From assembly GCA_964342575.1 (NCBI GenBank), contig CAYFGZ010000016.1, forward strand, positions 1 through 44,573: a stretch of DNA of 44,573 bases, given 5' to 3'. Of this stretch, positions 17,060 to 25,817 are shown piece by piece. Below the pieces are notes generated by a model. The model was not told the DNA's origin. It made no database searches and saw only the letters and a program-made list of their open reading frames with translations. Both the position numbers and the translations under genes were made by a program. Within the stretch, counting starts at the first letter, position 1, and the number at the start of each line of letters is the position of its first letter. Source of the DNA: GCA-002701455 sp964342575 (GTDB lineage Bacteria > Pseudomonadota > Alphaproteobacteria > Thalassobaculales > Thalassobaculaceae).

Positions 17060-18319
17060 CTAAAGTTTGCCTAAAAAATTAGGGTTTTGACCAACAAAAC
17101 TCTCGGATATCATTGTCTTGGCATAGGCAAGCCCAAACAATGGTTGCTTTTCTTCAGGGTTATCAGATTTTTGTCTGAGGGACTTTTCGTGCTTTTGATT
17201 TAACTTCTTAAATCTAGCCTGTATTTTTGGATTGGGCTTTTTTCGTCCATCAATAATATCGACAAATTCTTGAACACCTCTAAGCAGCTCCTCAGGTGTA
17301 TTTTCTTCCACCAGCATACCAGCTTCATAAAGGTTTTCAGTTGATGCTATTTCCGCTGCCCCGCGTTCGAGTATCTCCTGGTAAGACAATTCAACGCCGT
17401 CTGATCGGTTGAAATGGCGTTTAAATATTACAACTTCGTTTGGAAAATCGATCGTCCAGTCCAGCACCCGATTCACCATCAGCATTGGCTTATCGAAAAA
17501 GCCAGTGATTGACGCTGGCCCCGATGACTGAACCAAAGCGCAACGGCATATGGCCGCAAAATATACATCTAAGAAATTAATATACTCTGGATGAAATGGT
17601 AAATCCCAAATCCGCGAATTATCAGCTTCTATCGCTGGATTAGAGGGATCCCCAATCCTAACCACTTGATATCCCTTGGAAACAAGAAAATTTATAGCCA
17701 TCCGGTAATTGCTAATATCCGCACAACGATACTCGTGATGTGATAGCTCTGGAAGATAACCACGGTCTCTAACATGCAACAAGACAATTGGACGTTCCAT
17801 ATTCATACCTACTTTTCGCATCCATTCCCGTCCTTTTTGTTTCACCGACGGCGACAGTTCGAAAGGTAGGGTTTTTTTCCCCTTCGCCACAGCATTTTTA
17901 AACATTGATGCTAGATTCCAAGGATCCACTAGTAATAAATCCATGTTTTCTAGACTACATAAGCCTCCGTTAAGCATTCCCATTGCTAGCATCCCGGGAT
18001 TGGCAGTTTCGATACGTAAAAATCTGGAACCAACTGCTTCGAAAACATAGGGATTAACCCCAGGTCCATTTGTTGGACCTGTCACTATTAAAATTTGGTC
18101 GTAGGATCTGTAATATAATGTTTTGATATGCGCTAATTCGCTAGCTATCTGTCCGATTCTTTCAACTTGATTTAATATGTATACAAGGGTCCGTTTTCCT
18201 GGGACAAGTTTAGGCGAAAGCAATTCGATTAATCGCCTAGTAGTTTCGGGCTTTTGAGCCTCTCTCATCAGCTCCATTACCCTATCGTATTTTCGGACCT
18301 CTTCATCACTCATGTCCAT
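17060..18319 (-). CDS. TIGR04372-like glycosyltransferase, copy 2
   Basis: Also exactly 419 residues and clearly a duplicate of the next gene downstream. Over residues 172-258 I count 71 of 87 identical positions with copy 1, including LLHVRDRGY, YRCADISNY and WDLPFHPEY. The N-terminal halves have diverged much more (acceptor side by usual glycosyltransferase logic). It is the first gene of the pair, with its promoter in the 147-base gap shared with the divergent flavin reductase gene. The retained core suggests both copies are active on the same type of donor while acceptor recognition differs. That is inference. Confidence 0.75.
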   Translation of the reverse strand: MDMSDEEVRKYDRVMELMREAQKPETTRRLIELLSPKLVPGKRTLVYILNQVERIGQIASELAHIKTLYYRSYDQILIVTGPTNGPGVNPYVFEAVGSRFLRIETANPGMLAMGMLNGGLCSLENMDLLLVDPWNLASMFKNAVAKGKKTLPFELSPSVKQKGREWMRKVGMNMERPIVLLHVRDRGYLPELSHHEYRCADISNYRMAINFLVSKGYQVVRIGDPSNPAIEADNSRIWDLPFHPEYINFLDVYFAAICRCALVQSSGPASITGFFDKPMLMVNRVLDWTIDFPNEVVIFKRHFNRSDGVELSYQEILERGAAEIASTENLYEAGMLVEENTPEELLRGVQEFVDIIDGRKKPNPKIQARFKKLNQKHEKSLRQKSDNPEEKQPLFGLAYAKTMISESFVGQNPNFLGKL

Positions 18320-18466
18320 TTGAGTAACCCAATTTAAAAAGTTTTTTTGATTCTATAAATATATCATTTTTGGACAAGACCAACAATTTACTTACAACTA
18401 TCCTAATTGCTTTTTTGGGAAGTGTATGTCATTTCATGTAACAGTTTAAAAACTGAGGAACTTGAC

Positions 18467-19084
18467 ATGTTTTATAAACCAGGATCACACAAGGAAAAGG
18501 GCTTTCGCCACGATCCGTTTAAAGCATTTGTATCACCTCGGCCTATCGGTTGGATTTCTACCATCAATGCTTCCGGCCAAAGTAATCTTGCACCGTACAG
18601 TTTTTTCAATGCAGTTTGTGCAGACCCGCCGTGTGTGATATTTGGCTCTGGAGGACGAACTGACGGAAGTGGTAAAAAAGATAGTCAGATAAACGCTGAA
18701 ACTACTGGAGAATTCGTGTGCTCTATAGTTAGCCAAAATCAGCGAGAAGCTATGAACCAAACCTCAATACATCTGCCTTACGGTGAGAATGAAATGCCAA
18801 GTGCGGGCTTAGAAGGCGAGCCGTCTCGGTTGGTAAAACCATTGAGAGTAAAAGGGGCTCCCGTACATCTAGAGTGCAAATACATGCAAAGCGTGGAAAT
18901 GCCTTGCTGGCAGGAAGGCCGAGAAAACTGGGTCATATTTGGAGAAGTAATTGGTATCCATGTCGATCCGGTTATTGTTAAAGACGGGATGGTCGATGTG
19001 ACCAGTTACCAACCAGTCTCACGACTTGGATATATGGATTACTCTACGGTCACGCAGGTATTTCAAATGGAGCGGCCCGATTAG
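18467..19084 (+). CDS. Flavin reductase-like domain protein (FMN-binding)
   Basis: 205 residues from ATG 18467, which has TGAGGA upstream; an open extension to 18407 is unlikely. The fold is the split-barrel flavin reductase domain: FVSPRPIGWISTINASGQSNLAPYSFFNAVCADPPCVIFG is the typical opening, described here in parts (SPRPIGWIST, NLAPYSFF, DPPCVIF), and ENWVIFGEVIGIHVD is the conserved closing strand. Members supply reduced FMN to two-component monooxygenases or act on other substrates. No partner monooxygenase lies beside it; the LLM-type oxidoreductase at 37346 is distant. It is convergent with the carbamoylase gene. Confidence 0.87.
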   Translation: MFYKPGSHKEKGFRHDPFKAFVSPRPIGWISTINASGQSNLAPYSFFNAVCADPPCVIFGSGGRTDGSGKKDSQINAETTGEFVCSIVSQNQREAMNQTSIHLPYGENEMPSAGLEGEPSRLVKPLRVKGAPVHLECKYMQSVEMPCWQEGRENWVIFGEVIGIHVDPVIVKDGMVDVTSYQPVSRLGYMDYSTVTQVFQMERPD

Positions 19085-19126
19085 AGTTCTCAAATTTCCC
19101 CATAATGCAGCCGAGAGCCACTAAAT

Positions 19127-20059
19127 CTAGAGACTATCCGGAAGTTTAGAACCTGTTTGCGACGTTATAATTGAATAGTGTTCTATTCTTCGGTGCTTAG
19201 AAAAATTAAATATGGTTTCTTTCGGCATTTTACAAATATCAATATCGGCAGCAAACGTTATTAATTCGTCGTCTAAAGTGGCAGCTTGGGTCACTATCTC
19301 GCCAGATGGCTGAATAACGCAAGAACCGCCTATCAACATGCAGCCGTCTTCCACTCCTGCCTTTGCCGTTCCTATCACCCAACAACCATTCATGTAGGCA
19401 TTGCTCTGCATAGTTAAATGATTATGAAACATTCGCAGATGGTTTTGCTCGTTACCTGCTGTGTTGAGATCTGGGGTGTTATAACCAAGTACAATAACTT
19501 CAGCTCCCTTAAGACTCATCACTCTATAGGTTTCAGGCCATCGACGATCGTTACAAATGGCCATACCTACTATGCTGTTATGTTGACGCCATACACCAAA
19601 CCCCAGGTCACCCGGCTCAAAATATCGCTTTTCTAAGTGCTGAAATGGTCTGCTTGTATCGTATTCTGAATGCCCCGGCAGATGAACCTTCCTGTATTTT
19701 CCATTGATCTTGCCAGTTTCATCCACCAGAATCGACGTGTTGAATCTACGCCCTTCCGGAGTAAGTTCAGCATAACCCAAATAAAATCCTATACCAGCGG
19801 CTGCAGCTGCCTCAAATAATGGGCGCACGGCCTCGTTCGGCATCTCCCTTTCATACCAATGATCCATTCGCGAAATATCTTTTTCATAATAGCGGGGAAA
19901 GAAGGTGGTGAGCGCAAGCTCCGGAAAAACCACAAAATTGCACCCGCGTGCACTTGCTTGCTTGATCAAATCAATCATCCGAGCTACGCAACTTTCCCGG
20001 CTCTCATCTGGCGAAATTGGCCCCATTTGAGCGGCTCCAAGGTGCACAATTCGACTCAT
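19127..20059 (-). CDS. N-carbamoyl-D-amino-acid hydrolase (nitrilase superfamily)
   Basis: 310 residues. The Glu-Lys-Cys triad of carbon-nitrogen hydrolases is visible: Glu47 in VVFPELAL, Lys124 in KYRKVHLPG, and Cys169 in AICNDRRWPE. The CNDRRWPETYRVM context and length match Agrobacterium-type D-carbamoylase, which splits N-carbamoyl-D-amino acids to the free D-amino acid, CO2 and ammonia. Plain beta-ureidopropionase is a weaker alternative. It is encoded 88 bases downstream of a hydantoinase gene on the same strand, the expected next step of that pathway. ATG start with GGGAGGAAATAA upstream, a strong ribosome site. Confidence 0.9.
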   Translation of the reverse strand: MSRIVHLGAAQMGPISPDESRESCVARMIDLIKQASARGCNFVVFPELALTTFFPRYYEKDISRMDHWYEREMPNEAVRPLFEAAAAAGIGFYLGYAELTPEGRRFNTSILVDETGKINGKYRKVHLPGHSEYDTSRPFQHLEKRYFEPGDLGFGVWRQHNSIVGMAICNDRRWPETYRVMSLKGAEVIVLGYNTPDLNTAGNEQNHLRMFHNHLTMQSNAYMNGCWVIGTAKAGVEDGCMLIGGSCVIQPSGEIVTQAATLDDELITFAADIDICKMPKETIFNFSKHRRIEHYSIITSQTGSKLPDSL

Positions 20060-20147
20060 TTTATTTCCTCCCAGGCCTGTTCACTGAAAATGGTTGATTT
20101 ACGCTTTCTGACTTGGGTATCCAGAATACCCTCTTTTAATTGTTCTC

Positions 20148-21617
20148 CTAGCTCAACTCTTCATCATCGGTTTCCAGTGAGACGGGATCAAATGGCGTTG
20201 GCAACACGCCTCGTGGTTTTATGTAATCATATGGTTCCCTTGCCAAAAACTTCCCCCAGCCTGGCTCACAATAAACCTGACCATCTTCCCAGACCACTTT
20301 ACCACGGCTAATCGTCATATACGGCCAGCCAGTAACTTCCAAACCTTCATAGGGAGTGTAGTCCGTATCATGATGCAATATATCTTGCGTAATAGTTACT
20401 TCACGCTCTCCATCCCATATACAAATATCGGCATCCGCTCCAACAGAAATAGTACCTTTTTGAGGATATAGTCCAAATAATCTAGCGGCATTTGTTGACG
20501 TAACAGCGACAAATGTTTGCAGATCTATTCTACCCTTTACAACGCCTTCCGAAAAGGTTATCGGCATTCTCGTTTCAAGCCCGGGGACGCCATTGGCGAT
20601 CTGACTAAAAGGCGCATTATCACCCGCCCAAAACTTTCCTTCTAATTCGTCGATGTTATAGGGAGCGTGATCCGAAGTAACATTGCCAATTGTCCCCAAT
20701 CTAACGTGATCCCAAACAGCCTCTTGGTCGCCCTCTGATCGTGGGGCTGGAGAGCATACAAACTTCGCACCCTCTCGTTGGTCCCGATCCAAATCTCTGG
20801 CAGTAAGAACAAAGTATTGTGGGCATGTTTCCGAAAAAACCTTGAGACCTCTTCGTTGAGCCCGACGTATCTCTTCCGCAGCTTCTTCGCAACTAACGTG
20901 AAAAATTTGGATGGGAACATCAAGGAGTTCCGCCAGCATAATTACTCTATGCACAGCTTCACGTTCTACTAGCGGCGGCTTTGCCCAGGCATGAAATTTT
21001 GTACTGTTTTTTTCCGCTGCTAGTAACTTTTCTGTCATATACATTATAGCATCATGATTCTCTGCATGAACACACACTAGCGCCTGCTTTCTTTTCGCCA
21101 CCTCTAATACCCTTAGTATTTCCGCATCATCTAGTCGATTTCTGGGATAAGTCATGAATAATTTTAAAGATCTATGACCGCTATCTACAAGAGCCGGCAC
21201 TTCTCGGTTGATAACTTCGTCACTCGGATCGCTTATTATCAAATGAAACGAGTAATCGATGCACGATTGTCGAGCCTTCTCATGGTATTCCTCCACAATG
21301 GGCTGCAGCAGCTCCCCTTTTTCTTGAGCAGCAAAGCAAATAATGGTTGTTGTTCCTCCGCAAGCAGCCGACCGCGTTCCGCTCAAAAATGTTTCCGAGT
21401 TTCGTCCACCTCCGCTCGACCGCTGATCAATATGGCAGTGGCTATCTATCCCGCCGGGCATTATGTATTTACCGGCAGCATCTATTTCGCGTGCACCCGA
21501 TTTAAGGTTTTCGCCCAACGCCACTATGCGGCCTCCTTTTATCGCTACATCACATTGGGAAATTTCAGCGGCATTTACGACTATTCCACCCTTTATAACC
21601 ATATCAAAATCAACCAA
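20148..21617 (-). CDS. hydA: Dihydropyrimidinase / D-hydantoinase
   Basis: 489 residues of the amidohydrolase fold. Metal ligands are visible as HCH (His60, His62) in GGIDSHCHID, the carboxylated lysine in SLKLFMTYP (Lys152), histidines in VHAENHD and FHVSCEEAAEE, and the aspartate in TSDHAPYN. The enzyme opens dihydropyrimidines or 5-substituted hydantoins to N-carbamoyl acids. The neighbouring carbamoylase completes the route. The start is TTG at 21617, chosen because GGAGGG lies seven bases upstream, whereas the first ATG (codon 6) would be too far. No hydantoin racemase, transporter or dihydropyrimidine dehydrogenase is adjacent, so natural substrate remains open. Confidence 0.93.
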   Translation of the reverse strand: MVDFDMVIKGGIVVNAAEISQCDVAIKGGRIVALGENLKSGAREIDAAGKYIMPGGIDSHCHIDQRSSGGGRNSETFLSGTRSAACGGTTTIICFAAQEKGELLQPIVEEYHEKARQSCIDYSFHLIISDPSDEVINREVPALVDSGHRSLKLFMTYPRNRLDDAEILRVLEVAKRKQALVCVHAENHDAIMYMTEKLLAAEKNSTKFHAWAKPPLVEREAVHRVIMLAELLDVPIQIFHVSCEEAAEEIRRAQRRGLKVFSETCPQYFVLTARDLDRDQREGAKFVCSPAPRSEGDQEAVWDHVRLGTIGNVTSDHAPYNIDELEGKFWAGDNAPFSQIANGVPGLETRMPITFSEGVVKGRIDLQTFVAVTSTNAARLFGLYPQKGTISVGADADICIWDGEREVTITQDILHHDTDYTPYEGLEVTGWPYMTISRGKVVWEDGQVYCEPGWGKFLAREPYDYIKPRGVLPTPFDPVSLETDDEELS

Positions 21618-21623
21618 CTCACG

Positions 21624-21629
21624 CCCTCC
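21624..21629 (-). promoter_or_regulatory. Ribosome-binding site fixing a TTG start
   Basis: GGAGGG on the minus strand lies seven bases before the TTG at 21617 of the hydantoinase gene. The nearest ATG is 15 bases further in. The spacing therefore selects TTG as the start. Confidence 0.65.
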
Positions 21630-21771
21630 AATAAATTTCGTCCAATTTAATTTTCAAGATATCGTTTCACGTACAAGCAAAGTTATTATTTTAATTGGTG
21701 ACCCAAAAATGTATTTTTAAAACCTTAGTGTGAAATCATGGATAGTTCAGCTCGGATATTCTTTAGTACAA

Positions 21772-23079
21772 ATGATGTTAACAAAACTCTTATTGAACGA
21801 AAAGGCACAAGCTGCCCCCAACACTTATTATCATGCCACCAGAAATCCATTTCAAACCTTCTGTCCACTGAAAGAACACTACGAAGCTGACGTTTGCATA
21901 GTAGGAGGTGGTTTAACCGGTGTTTCAACTGCACTAGACATAGCCCAAAAAGGGTATTCAACCCTTCTATTAGAGTCCCAACGGATCGGCGACGGAGCCT
22001 CTGGTCGTAACGGGGGCCAACTCGTCAACGGCTTTGGGTGCAGTATCAATACACTCCAAAAATGTGTCGGTCACGATGCGGCAAAACAATTGTGGCATAT
22101 GACGAATGACTTTATTGACGAAATAGACAATCGGATACGAACATACAACATAAAATGCGATAGGGCTAATGGGTATATTTTTGCTGCTACCAATCCTCTG
22201 CAAATGAGGTCTTTGCGTATTTTACAAAAGAAATTGAGCAATGACTATCAGTATCTGAACACAAGTATCTTGGAAAAAGAAGATATGAGAAGTTGGATAA
22301 AAACGGATCTATATTATGGTGGCCTAATAGACCACAAGTGTGGCCAAATACATCCGTTAAACTATCTGCAAGGACTTACTCTAGCAGCCAGAACTTTAGG
22401 AGTGCGATTTTTTGAAAATAGTAAAGCAATTTCACTAAGTTTTGGTAATAGGCTGAAAGTGCAAACGAGTGGTGGATCCGTCAGCGCGAAGTATGTCGTG
22501 CTAGCGGGAAACGCTCACCTAATAACATCGCATCGCCAAGTGCAGAGAAATATTACTAGCGTAACGAGTTCTATAGCTGTCACGGCCCCGCTTCCCAAAG
22601 AGCTTGTTAAGAAACTATTCCCCGGCAACGTAGCAATAGCTGATTGTAACAACATCCTAGATTACTACAGACTAACGAAAGACCGACGACTTATCTTTGG
22701 CGCCGGAGCCGATTTCTTGGGAAGTGAACCGGATAATATTGAGGATTTCATAAAGAGACGAATTATTCGCCTCTTCCCGGAAATCAAAGAGTTAAAGTTG
22801 GATTATGCGTGGAACGGATTTATTGCAAGTACAATAAAAAAAATTCCTCTACTCAGTGTGCTAAATTCGAATGTCTATTTTGCGCAAGGGTTTTCAGGCC
22901 ATGGTCTAGCACTGACTGGCCTGGCCGGGAAACTGATCAGTGAAGCCATCGCGGGCAACTCTGGGCGTTTCAGATTGTTGGCAGATGTAAAACACAGGGC
23001 ATTCTTGCCTTCTCCACTCAAAAATACATCATTGCGTATAGCTAAATGGTTAAGGCAAATTGAGGATCATATTCACTAA
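21772..23079 (+). CDS. FAD-dependent amine oxidoreductase (DAO/PuuB-like)
   Basis: About 435 residues from ATG 21772; a GTG at 21730 would add 14. The N-terminal segment NTYYHATRNPF is followed by the Rossmann motif ADVCIVGGGLTGVSTAL and the substrate-side GASGRNGGQLVNGFG. This order is that of gamma-glutamylputrescine oxidase (PuuB) and related glycine/D-amino-acid oxidase-family proteins. The C-terminal FAQGFSGHGLALTGLAGKLI closes the FAD site. It oxidises a primary or secondary amine with FAD; the substrate is unknown. The gene is divergent from the hydantoinase, with about 154 bases between, and precedes moaA. No clear ribosome site for any candidate start. Confidence 0.85.
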   Translation: MMLTKLLLNEKAQAAPNTYYHATRNPFQTFCPLKEHYEADVCIVGGGLTGVSTALDIAQKGYSTLLLESQRIGDGASGRNGGQLVNGFGCSINTLQKCVGHDAAKQLWHMTNDFIDEIDNRIRTYNIKCDRANGYIFAATNPLQMRSLRILQKKLSNDYQYLNTSILEKEDMRSWIKTDLYYGGLIDHKCGQIHPLNYLQGLTLAARTLGVRFFENSKAISLSFGNRLKVQTSGGSVSAKYVVLAGNAHLITSHRQVQRNITSVTSSIAVTAPLPKELVKKLFPGNVAIADCNNILDYYRLTKDRRLIFGAGADFLGSEPDNIEDFIKRRIIRLFPEIKELKLDYAWNGFIASTIKKIPLLSVLNSNVYFAQGFSGHGLALTGLAGKLISEAIAGNSGRFRLLADVKHRAFLPSPLKNTSLRIAKWLRQIEDHIH

Positions 23080-23176
23080 GAAACCAAGCTTTTTTACTTC
23101 AAATCTTGCAGATCAATAAAGGTGTGGCTATATTGTCGTTATGTTTTACAGTATATAGCGGATAGTGCTTAATTAA

Positions 23177-24169
23177 ATGCTTGACCCTTTTGGACGCGAC
23201 ATTTCCTATGTTAGAGTATCTGTGACTGACAGATGTGACTTTCGGTGTACGTACTGTATGTCGGAAAATATGACTTTTCTCCCAAAAAAAGATTTATTGA
23301 GCCTTGAAGAGCTAGAGAGGCTATGTAGTGTATTCGTTGGACTTGGTGTCAGAAAATTACGTTTGACTGGCGGTGAACCGTTAGTCCGAAAGAATATTAT
23401 GAGCCTAATATCAGGGTTGTCTAAACACTTGGCTACTGGAGCTCTGGAAGAGTTGACACTAACTACCAATGGCTCCCAGCTGACCCGATACGCTCAACAG
23501 CTAGCCAACCATGGAATCCGCAGAATAAACGTCTCGATCGACACCCTAAACCCTGAAAAATTTAGAGAGATCACAAGATGGGGAAACCTTGAGAAAGTTA
23601 TAGAGGGGTTAGAGGCAGCAGACAGTGCTGGGCTTCAAATAAAACTGAATACCGTGGCCCTACGAGGTATTAACGAAGATGAACTATCCCATATGGTGCA
23701 ATGGGCAGGCGATCGCGGCTACGATATGACTATTATCGAAGTGATGCCAATGGGCGACATCGGGAGTGAGACGAGAATTGATCAATATCTGCCGCTATCA
23801 TCAGTAAAATCTAAACTGTCTGAATTTTTTACCCTACAGGAAACGGATTATAAAACAGGTGGTCCAGCGCGCTATACCGACGTAAAAGAAACAGGCGGCA
23901 GACTTGGCTTTATCACACCTCTTACGCACAATTTTTGTGAAAGCTGCAACAGAGTTCGAGTTACTTGCACTGGAACTCTTTATATGTGCTTAGGGCAAGA
24001 AGACGCTGCAAACCTGATGGAGCCACTGCGAAACTCTGAAGGTAACGAAGCCCTGATAGAAACAATTATGGAAGCAATTTCCCGTAAGCCAAAGGGACAT
24101 GATTTTATAATTGATCGTGGCAAACAAGTAACGCCAGTGCCCCGGCATATGAATGTAACTGGGGGATAA
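23177..24169 (+). CDS. moaA: GTP 3',8-cyclase MoaA
   Basis: 330 residues, normal length. The radical-SAM cluster is CDFRCTYC (Cys20, Cys24, Cys27). LTGGEPLV follows at 64-71. The second [4Fe-4S] site is C254, C257 and C271 in NFCESCNRV to YMC. The protein ends in the conserved GG needed for GTP binding. It catalyses the first step of molybdenum cofactor synthesis together with MoaC, cytosolic. No other moa/moe gene is in the window, and no molybdenum-cofactor riboswitch is apparent in the 97-base leader. Convergent with the PhyH gene, 15 bases apart. Confidence 0.97.
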   Translation: MLDPFGRDISYVRVSVTDRCDFRCTYCMSENMTFLPKKDLLSLEELERLCSVFVGLGVRKLRLTGGEPLVRKNIMSLISGLSKHLATGALEELTLTTNGSQLTRYAQQLANHGIRRINVSIDTLNPEKFREITRWGNLEKVIEGLEAADSAGLQIKLNTVALRGINEDELSHMVQWAGDRGYDMTIIEVMPMGDIGSETRIDQYLPLSSVKSKLSEFFTLQETDYKTGGPARYTDVKETGGRLGFITPLTHNFCESCNRVRVTCTGTLYMCLGQEDAANLMEPLRNSEGNEALIETIMEAISRKPKGHDFIIDRGKQVTPVPRHMNVTGG

Positions 24170-24184
24170 TTGCGGTTAGTGATG

Positions 24185-24976
24185 CTATAGATATTTCATT
24201 AGGCAGTCGCTCTTTAGCGCAATCAGCGGAGAAAAATCCCTCGCCGCGTAATATTCTGGTCGAACAAAACTTTCACCCCGATTGTCCACGGTACTCACGT
24301 TAACATAGAGTAAAAGCCTTCTGAGAGGAGTGATATTTACGCTGGATCCATGCACGACCGTCATATTCATTAATAGCATAGTGCCCGCAGGCCCCTCGAT
24401 GGCCTCAATACCTCTCTTATCTACCAAACGCGACATTGTGGAATCGGTTATATCATACCTAAACTTGGCCGCGCCTTCGTGATCAGTAACATTATTATCT
24501 ATAATGGATTCGGAAACTACTCCTTCTTCGTGCGAGCCAGGTATTGCTAAAACAGGTGCGTTACAGGCGGAAACATCGTCTAGAAAAATACCAATCATTA
24601 TTCCCTTTGCTTCGGGAACACCGTCTACGCGATGGTATGTTCCAAAATCTTGGTGCCATTCCACTATCGAACCATTTCGCTGTTTTATATTGATTCGAGA
24701 TTGATGGACAAACACTTTCTTCCCAAGCAGCTGCTCAACGGGACGCAACAACTTTGGATGCCGGATAAGTGCTTTAAAGCGCTCATCAAACATATGCATG
24801 CCCCAGCAAACATGAGGGGAACCATCGGATTCGCGAGCGACCTCGGGGCCGGGCCTCTTTAACACTTCCAAGGATGCCTTTTCCAGAATGGAGATTTCCT
24901 CGTTTGAAAATAACTTAGGGAGTACCAGCCAGCCCTTTTCGTTGTACTCAAGCACTTGTGGTTCGGTAAGTTCCAT
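24185..24976 (-). CDS. Phytanoyl-CoA dioxygenase family protein (PhyH)
   Basis: 263 residues. The iron triad is H-x-D at His108 and Asp110 in VEWHQDFGTYH, with the distal His209 in NMTVVHGSSVN. An arginine in TPLRRLLLYVN fits the 2-oxoglutarate carboxylate. WHQDF-x-x-YH-x-x-DG resembles ectoine hydroxylase (EctD, about 300 residues), but no ectoine genes are near, so I only call the family. ATG with GAGAGAG upstream. Its start lies nine bases after the stop of the HpaI-type aldolase, and it is the last gene of a three-gene operon with the bicupin. Confidence 0.9.
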   Translation of the reverse strand: MELTEPQVLEYNEKGWLVLPKLFSNEEISILEKASLEVLKRPGPEVARESDGSPHVCWGMHMFDERFKALIRHPKLLRPVEQLLGKKVFVHQSRINIKQRNGSIVEWHQDFGTYHRVDGVPEAKGIMIGIFLDDVSACNAPVLAIPGSHEEGVVSESIIDNNVTDHEGAAKFRYDITDSTMSRLVDKRGIEAIEGPAGTMLLMNMTVVHGSSVNITPLRRLLLYVNVSTVDNRGESFVRPEYYAARDFSPLIALKSDCLMKYL

Positions 24977-24985
24977 TTTACTCTC

Positions 24986-25744
24986 TCAACGTTTCAGGCC
25001 TTCAAGCATTGATCTAGCACCTACATCCAATAGTAAAAGATCAAATCCCATTAGCAAAACCTGATAACCACTCGCTATTTTTTCATTTCCCTCTGAAGCA
25101 GAAAGACAGAGCCCCCCCAATACTTTACTGGCTCCTTTAATTGATTGTTCGGCTCTCTGAATCGCACCTACGACATCGGGATGATCACGGTTTCCAACAT
25201 GTCCCATACTTGCCGCTAAATCCATTGGTGCAATAAAAAAAACATCTATCCCTTCAACCGTAAGAATCTCCTGAATATTCTCTACAGATTCAATATGCTC
25301 AATCAAAGCAATTATGACTACATCCTTAGAGGCTTTATAATAGTCTAAGGCATCACCATTTCCCCAACGCATTGGTGCATAAAATGGCCCCCAACCTCTT
25401 TCTCCTTCGGGCGGGTAGCGAACAGCATTGACTGCTGCCAGCGCAGCCTCTTTAGACGTAATCATTGGAAAAACGATACCCATGGCGCCAGAGTCTAATA
25501 CGGGTTTCGTGTAACTAATTGAGGGTTCCATAACACGAACAATCGGAGCACACTCAGTTCCAGATGTCGCCGTTATCATATGATGACACGACGCGATATC
25601 AATAGCGCCATGCTCCATATCTATGAACAACCAGTCAAATCCCGAATTTGCTAATGCCTGAGCAATATTAACACTCGGCATGCTGGCCAGAACACCAGCA
25701 CTAATTTTGCCTGCATTTAGGCGCTCTCGGAGCGGATTTAGCAT
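24986..25744 (-). CDS. HpcH/HpaI family aldolase
   Basis: 252 residues from ATG 25744, with GGGAGAA upstream; a TTG five codons earlier is less likely. The barrel carries FIDMEHGAIDIASC (first metal region), CAPIVRVME, FPMITSKEAALAAVNAVRYPPEGERG in pieces, ALIEHIESVENI and FIAPMDLAASMG (second metal acid region). These match HpaI/GarL-type class II pyruvate aldolases, which split 4-hydroxy-2-keto acids or 2-keto-3-deoxy acids into pyruvate plus an aldehyde using Mg or Mn. It sits between the bicupin and the PhyH gene in one operon, so all three likely act on one substrate. That substrate is not evident. Confidence 0.93.
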   Translation of the reverse strand: MLNPLRERLNAGKISAGVLASMPSVNIAQALANSGFDWLFIDMEHGAIDIASCHHMITATSGTECAPIVRVMEPSISYTKPVLDSGAMGIVFPMITSKEAALAAVNAVRYPPEGERGWGPFYAPMRWGNGDALDYYKASKDVVIIALIEHIESVENIQEILTVEGIDVFFIAPMDLAASMGHVGNRDHPDVVGAIQRAEQSIKGASKVLGGLCLSASEGNEKIASGYQVLLMGFDLLLLDVGARSMLEGLKR

Positions 25745-25817
25745 AGCATTTTCTCCCAACTACGGTCCGTTAACCATTTGAGTACGCATATTATTTAACG
25801 ATGAAATGAACTTAAAT

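Noticed and set aside
23080..23176. Molybdenum-cofactor riboswitch before moaA
   Set aside because: The 97-base leader is AT-rich and shows no multi-stem structure matching the Moco motif.
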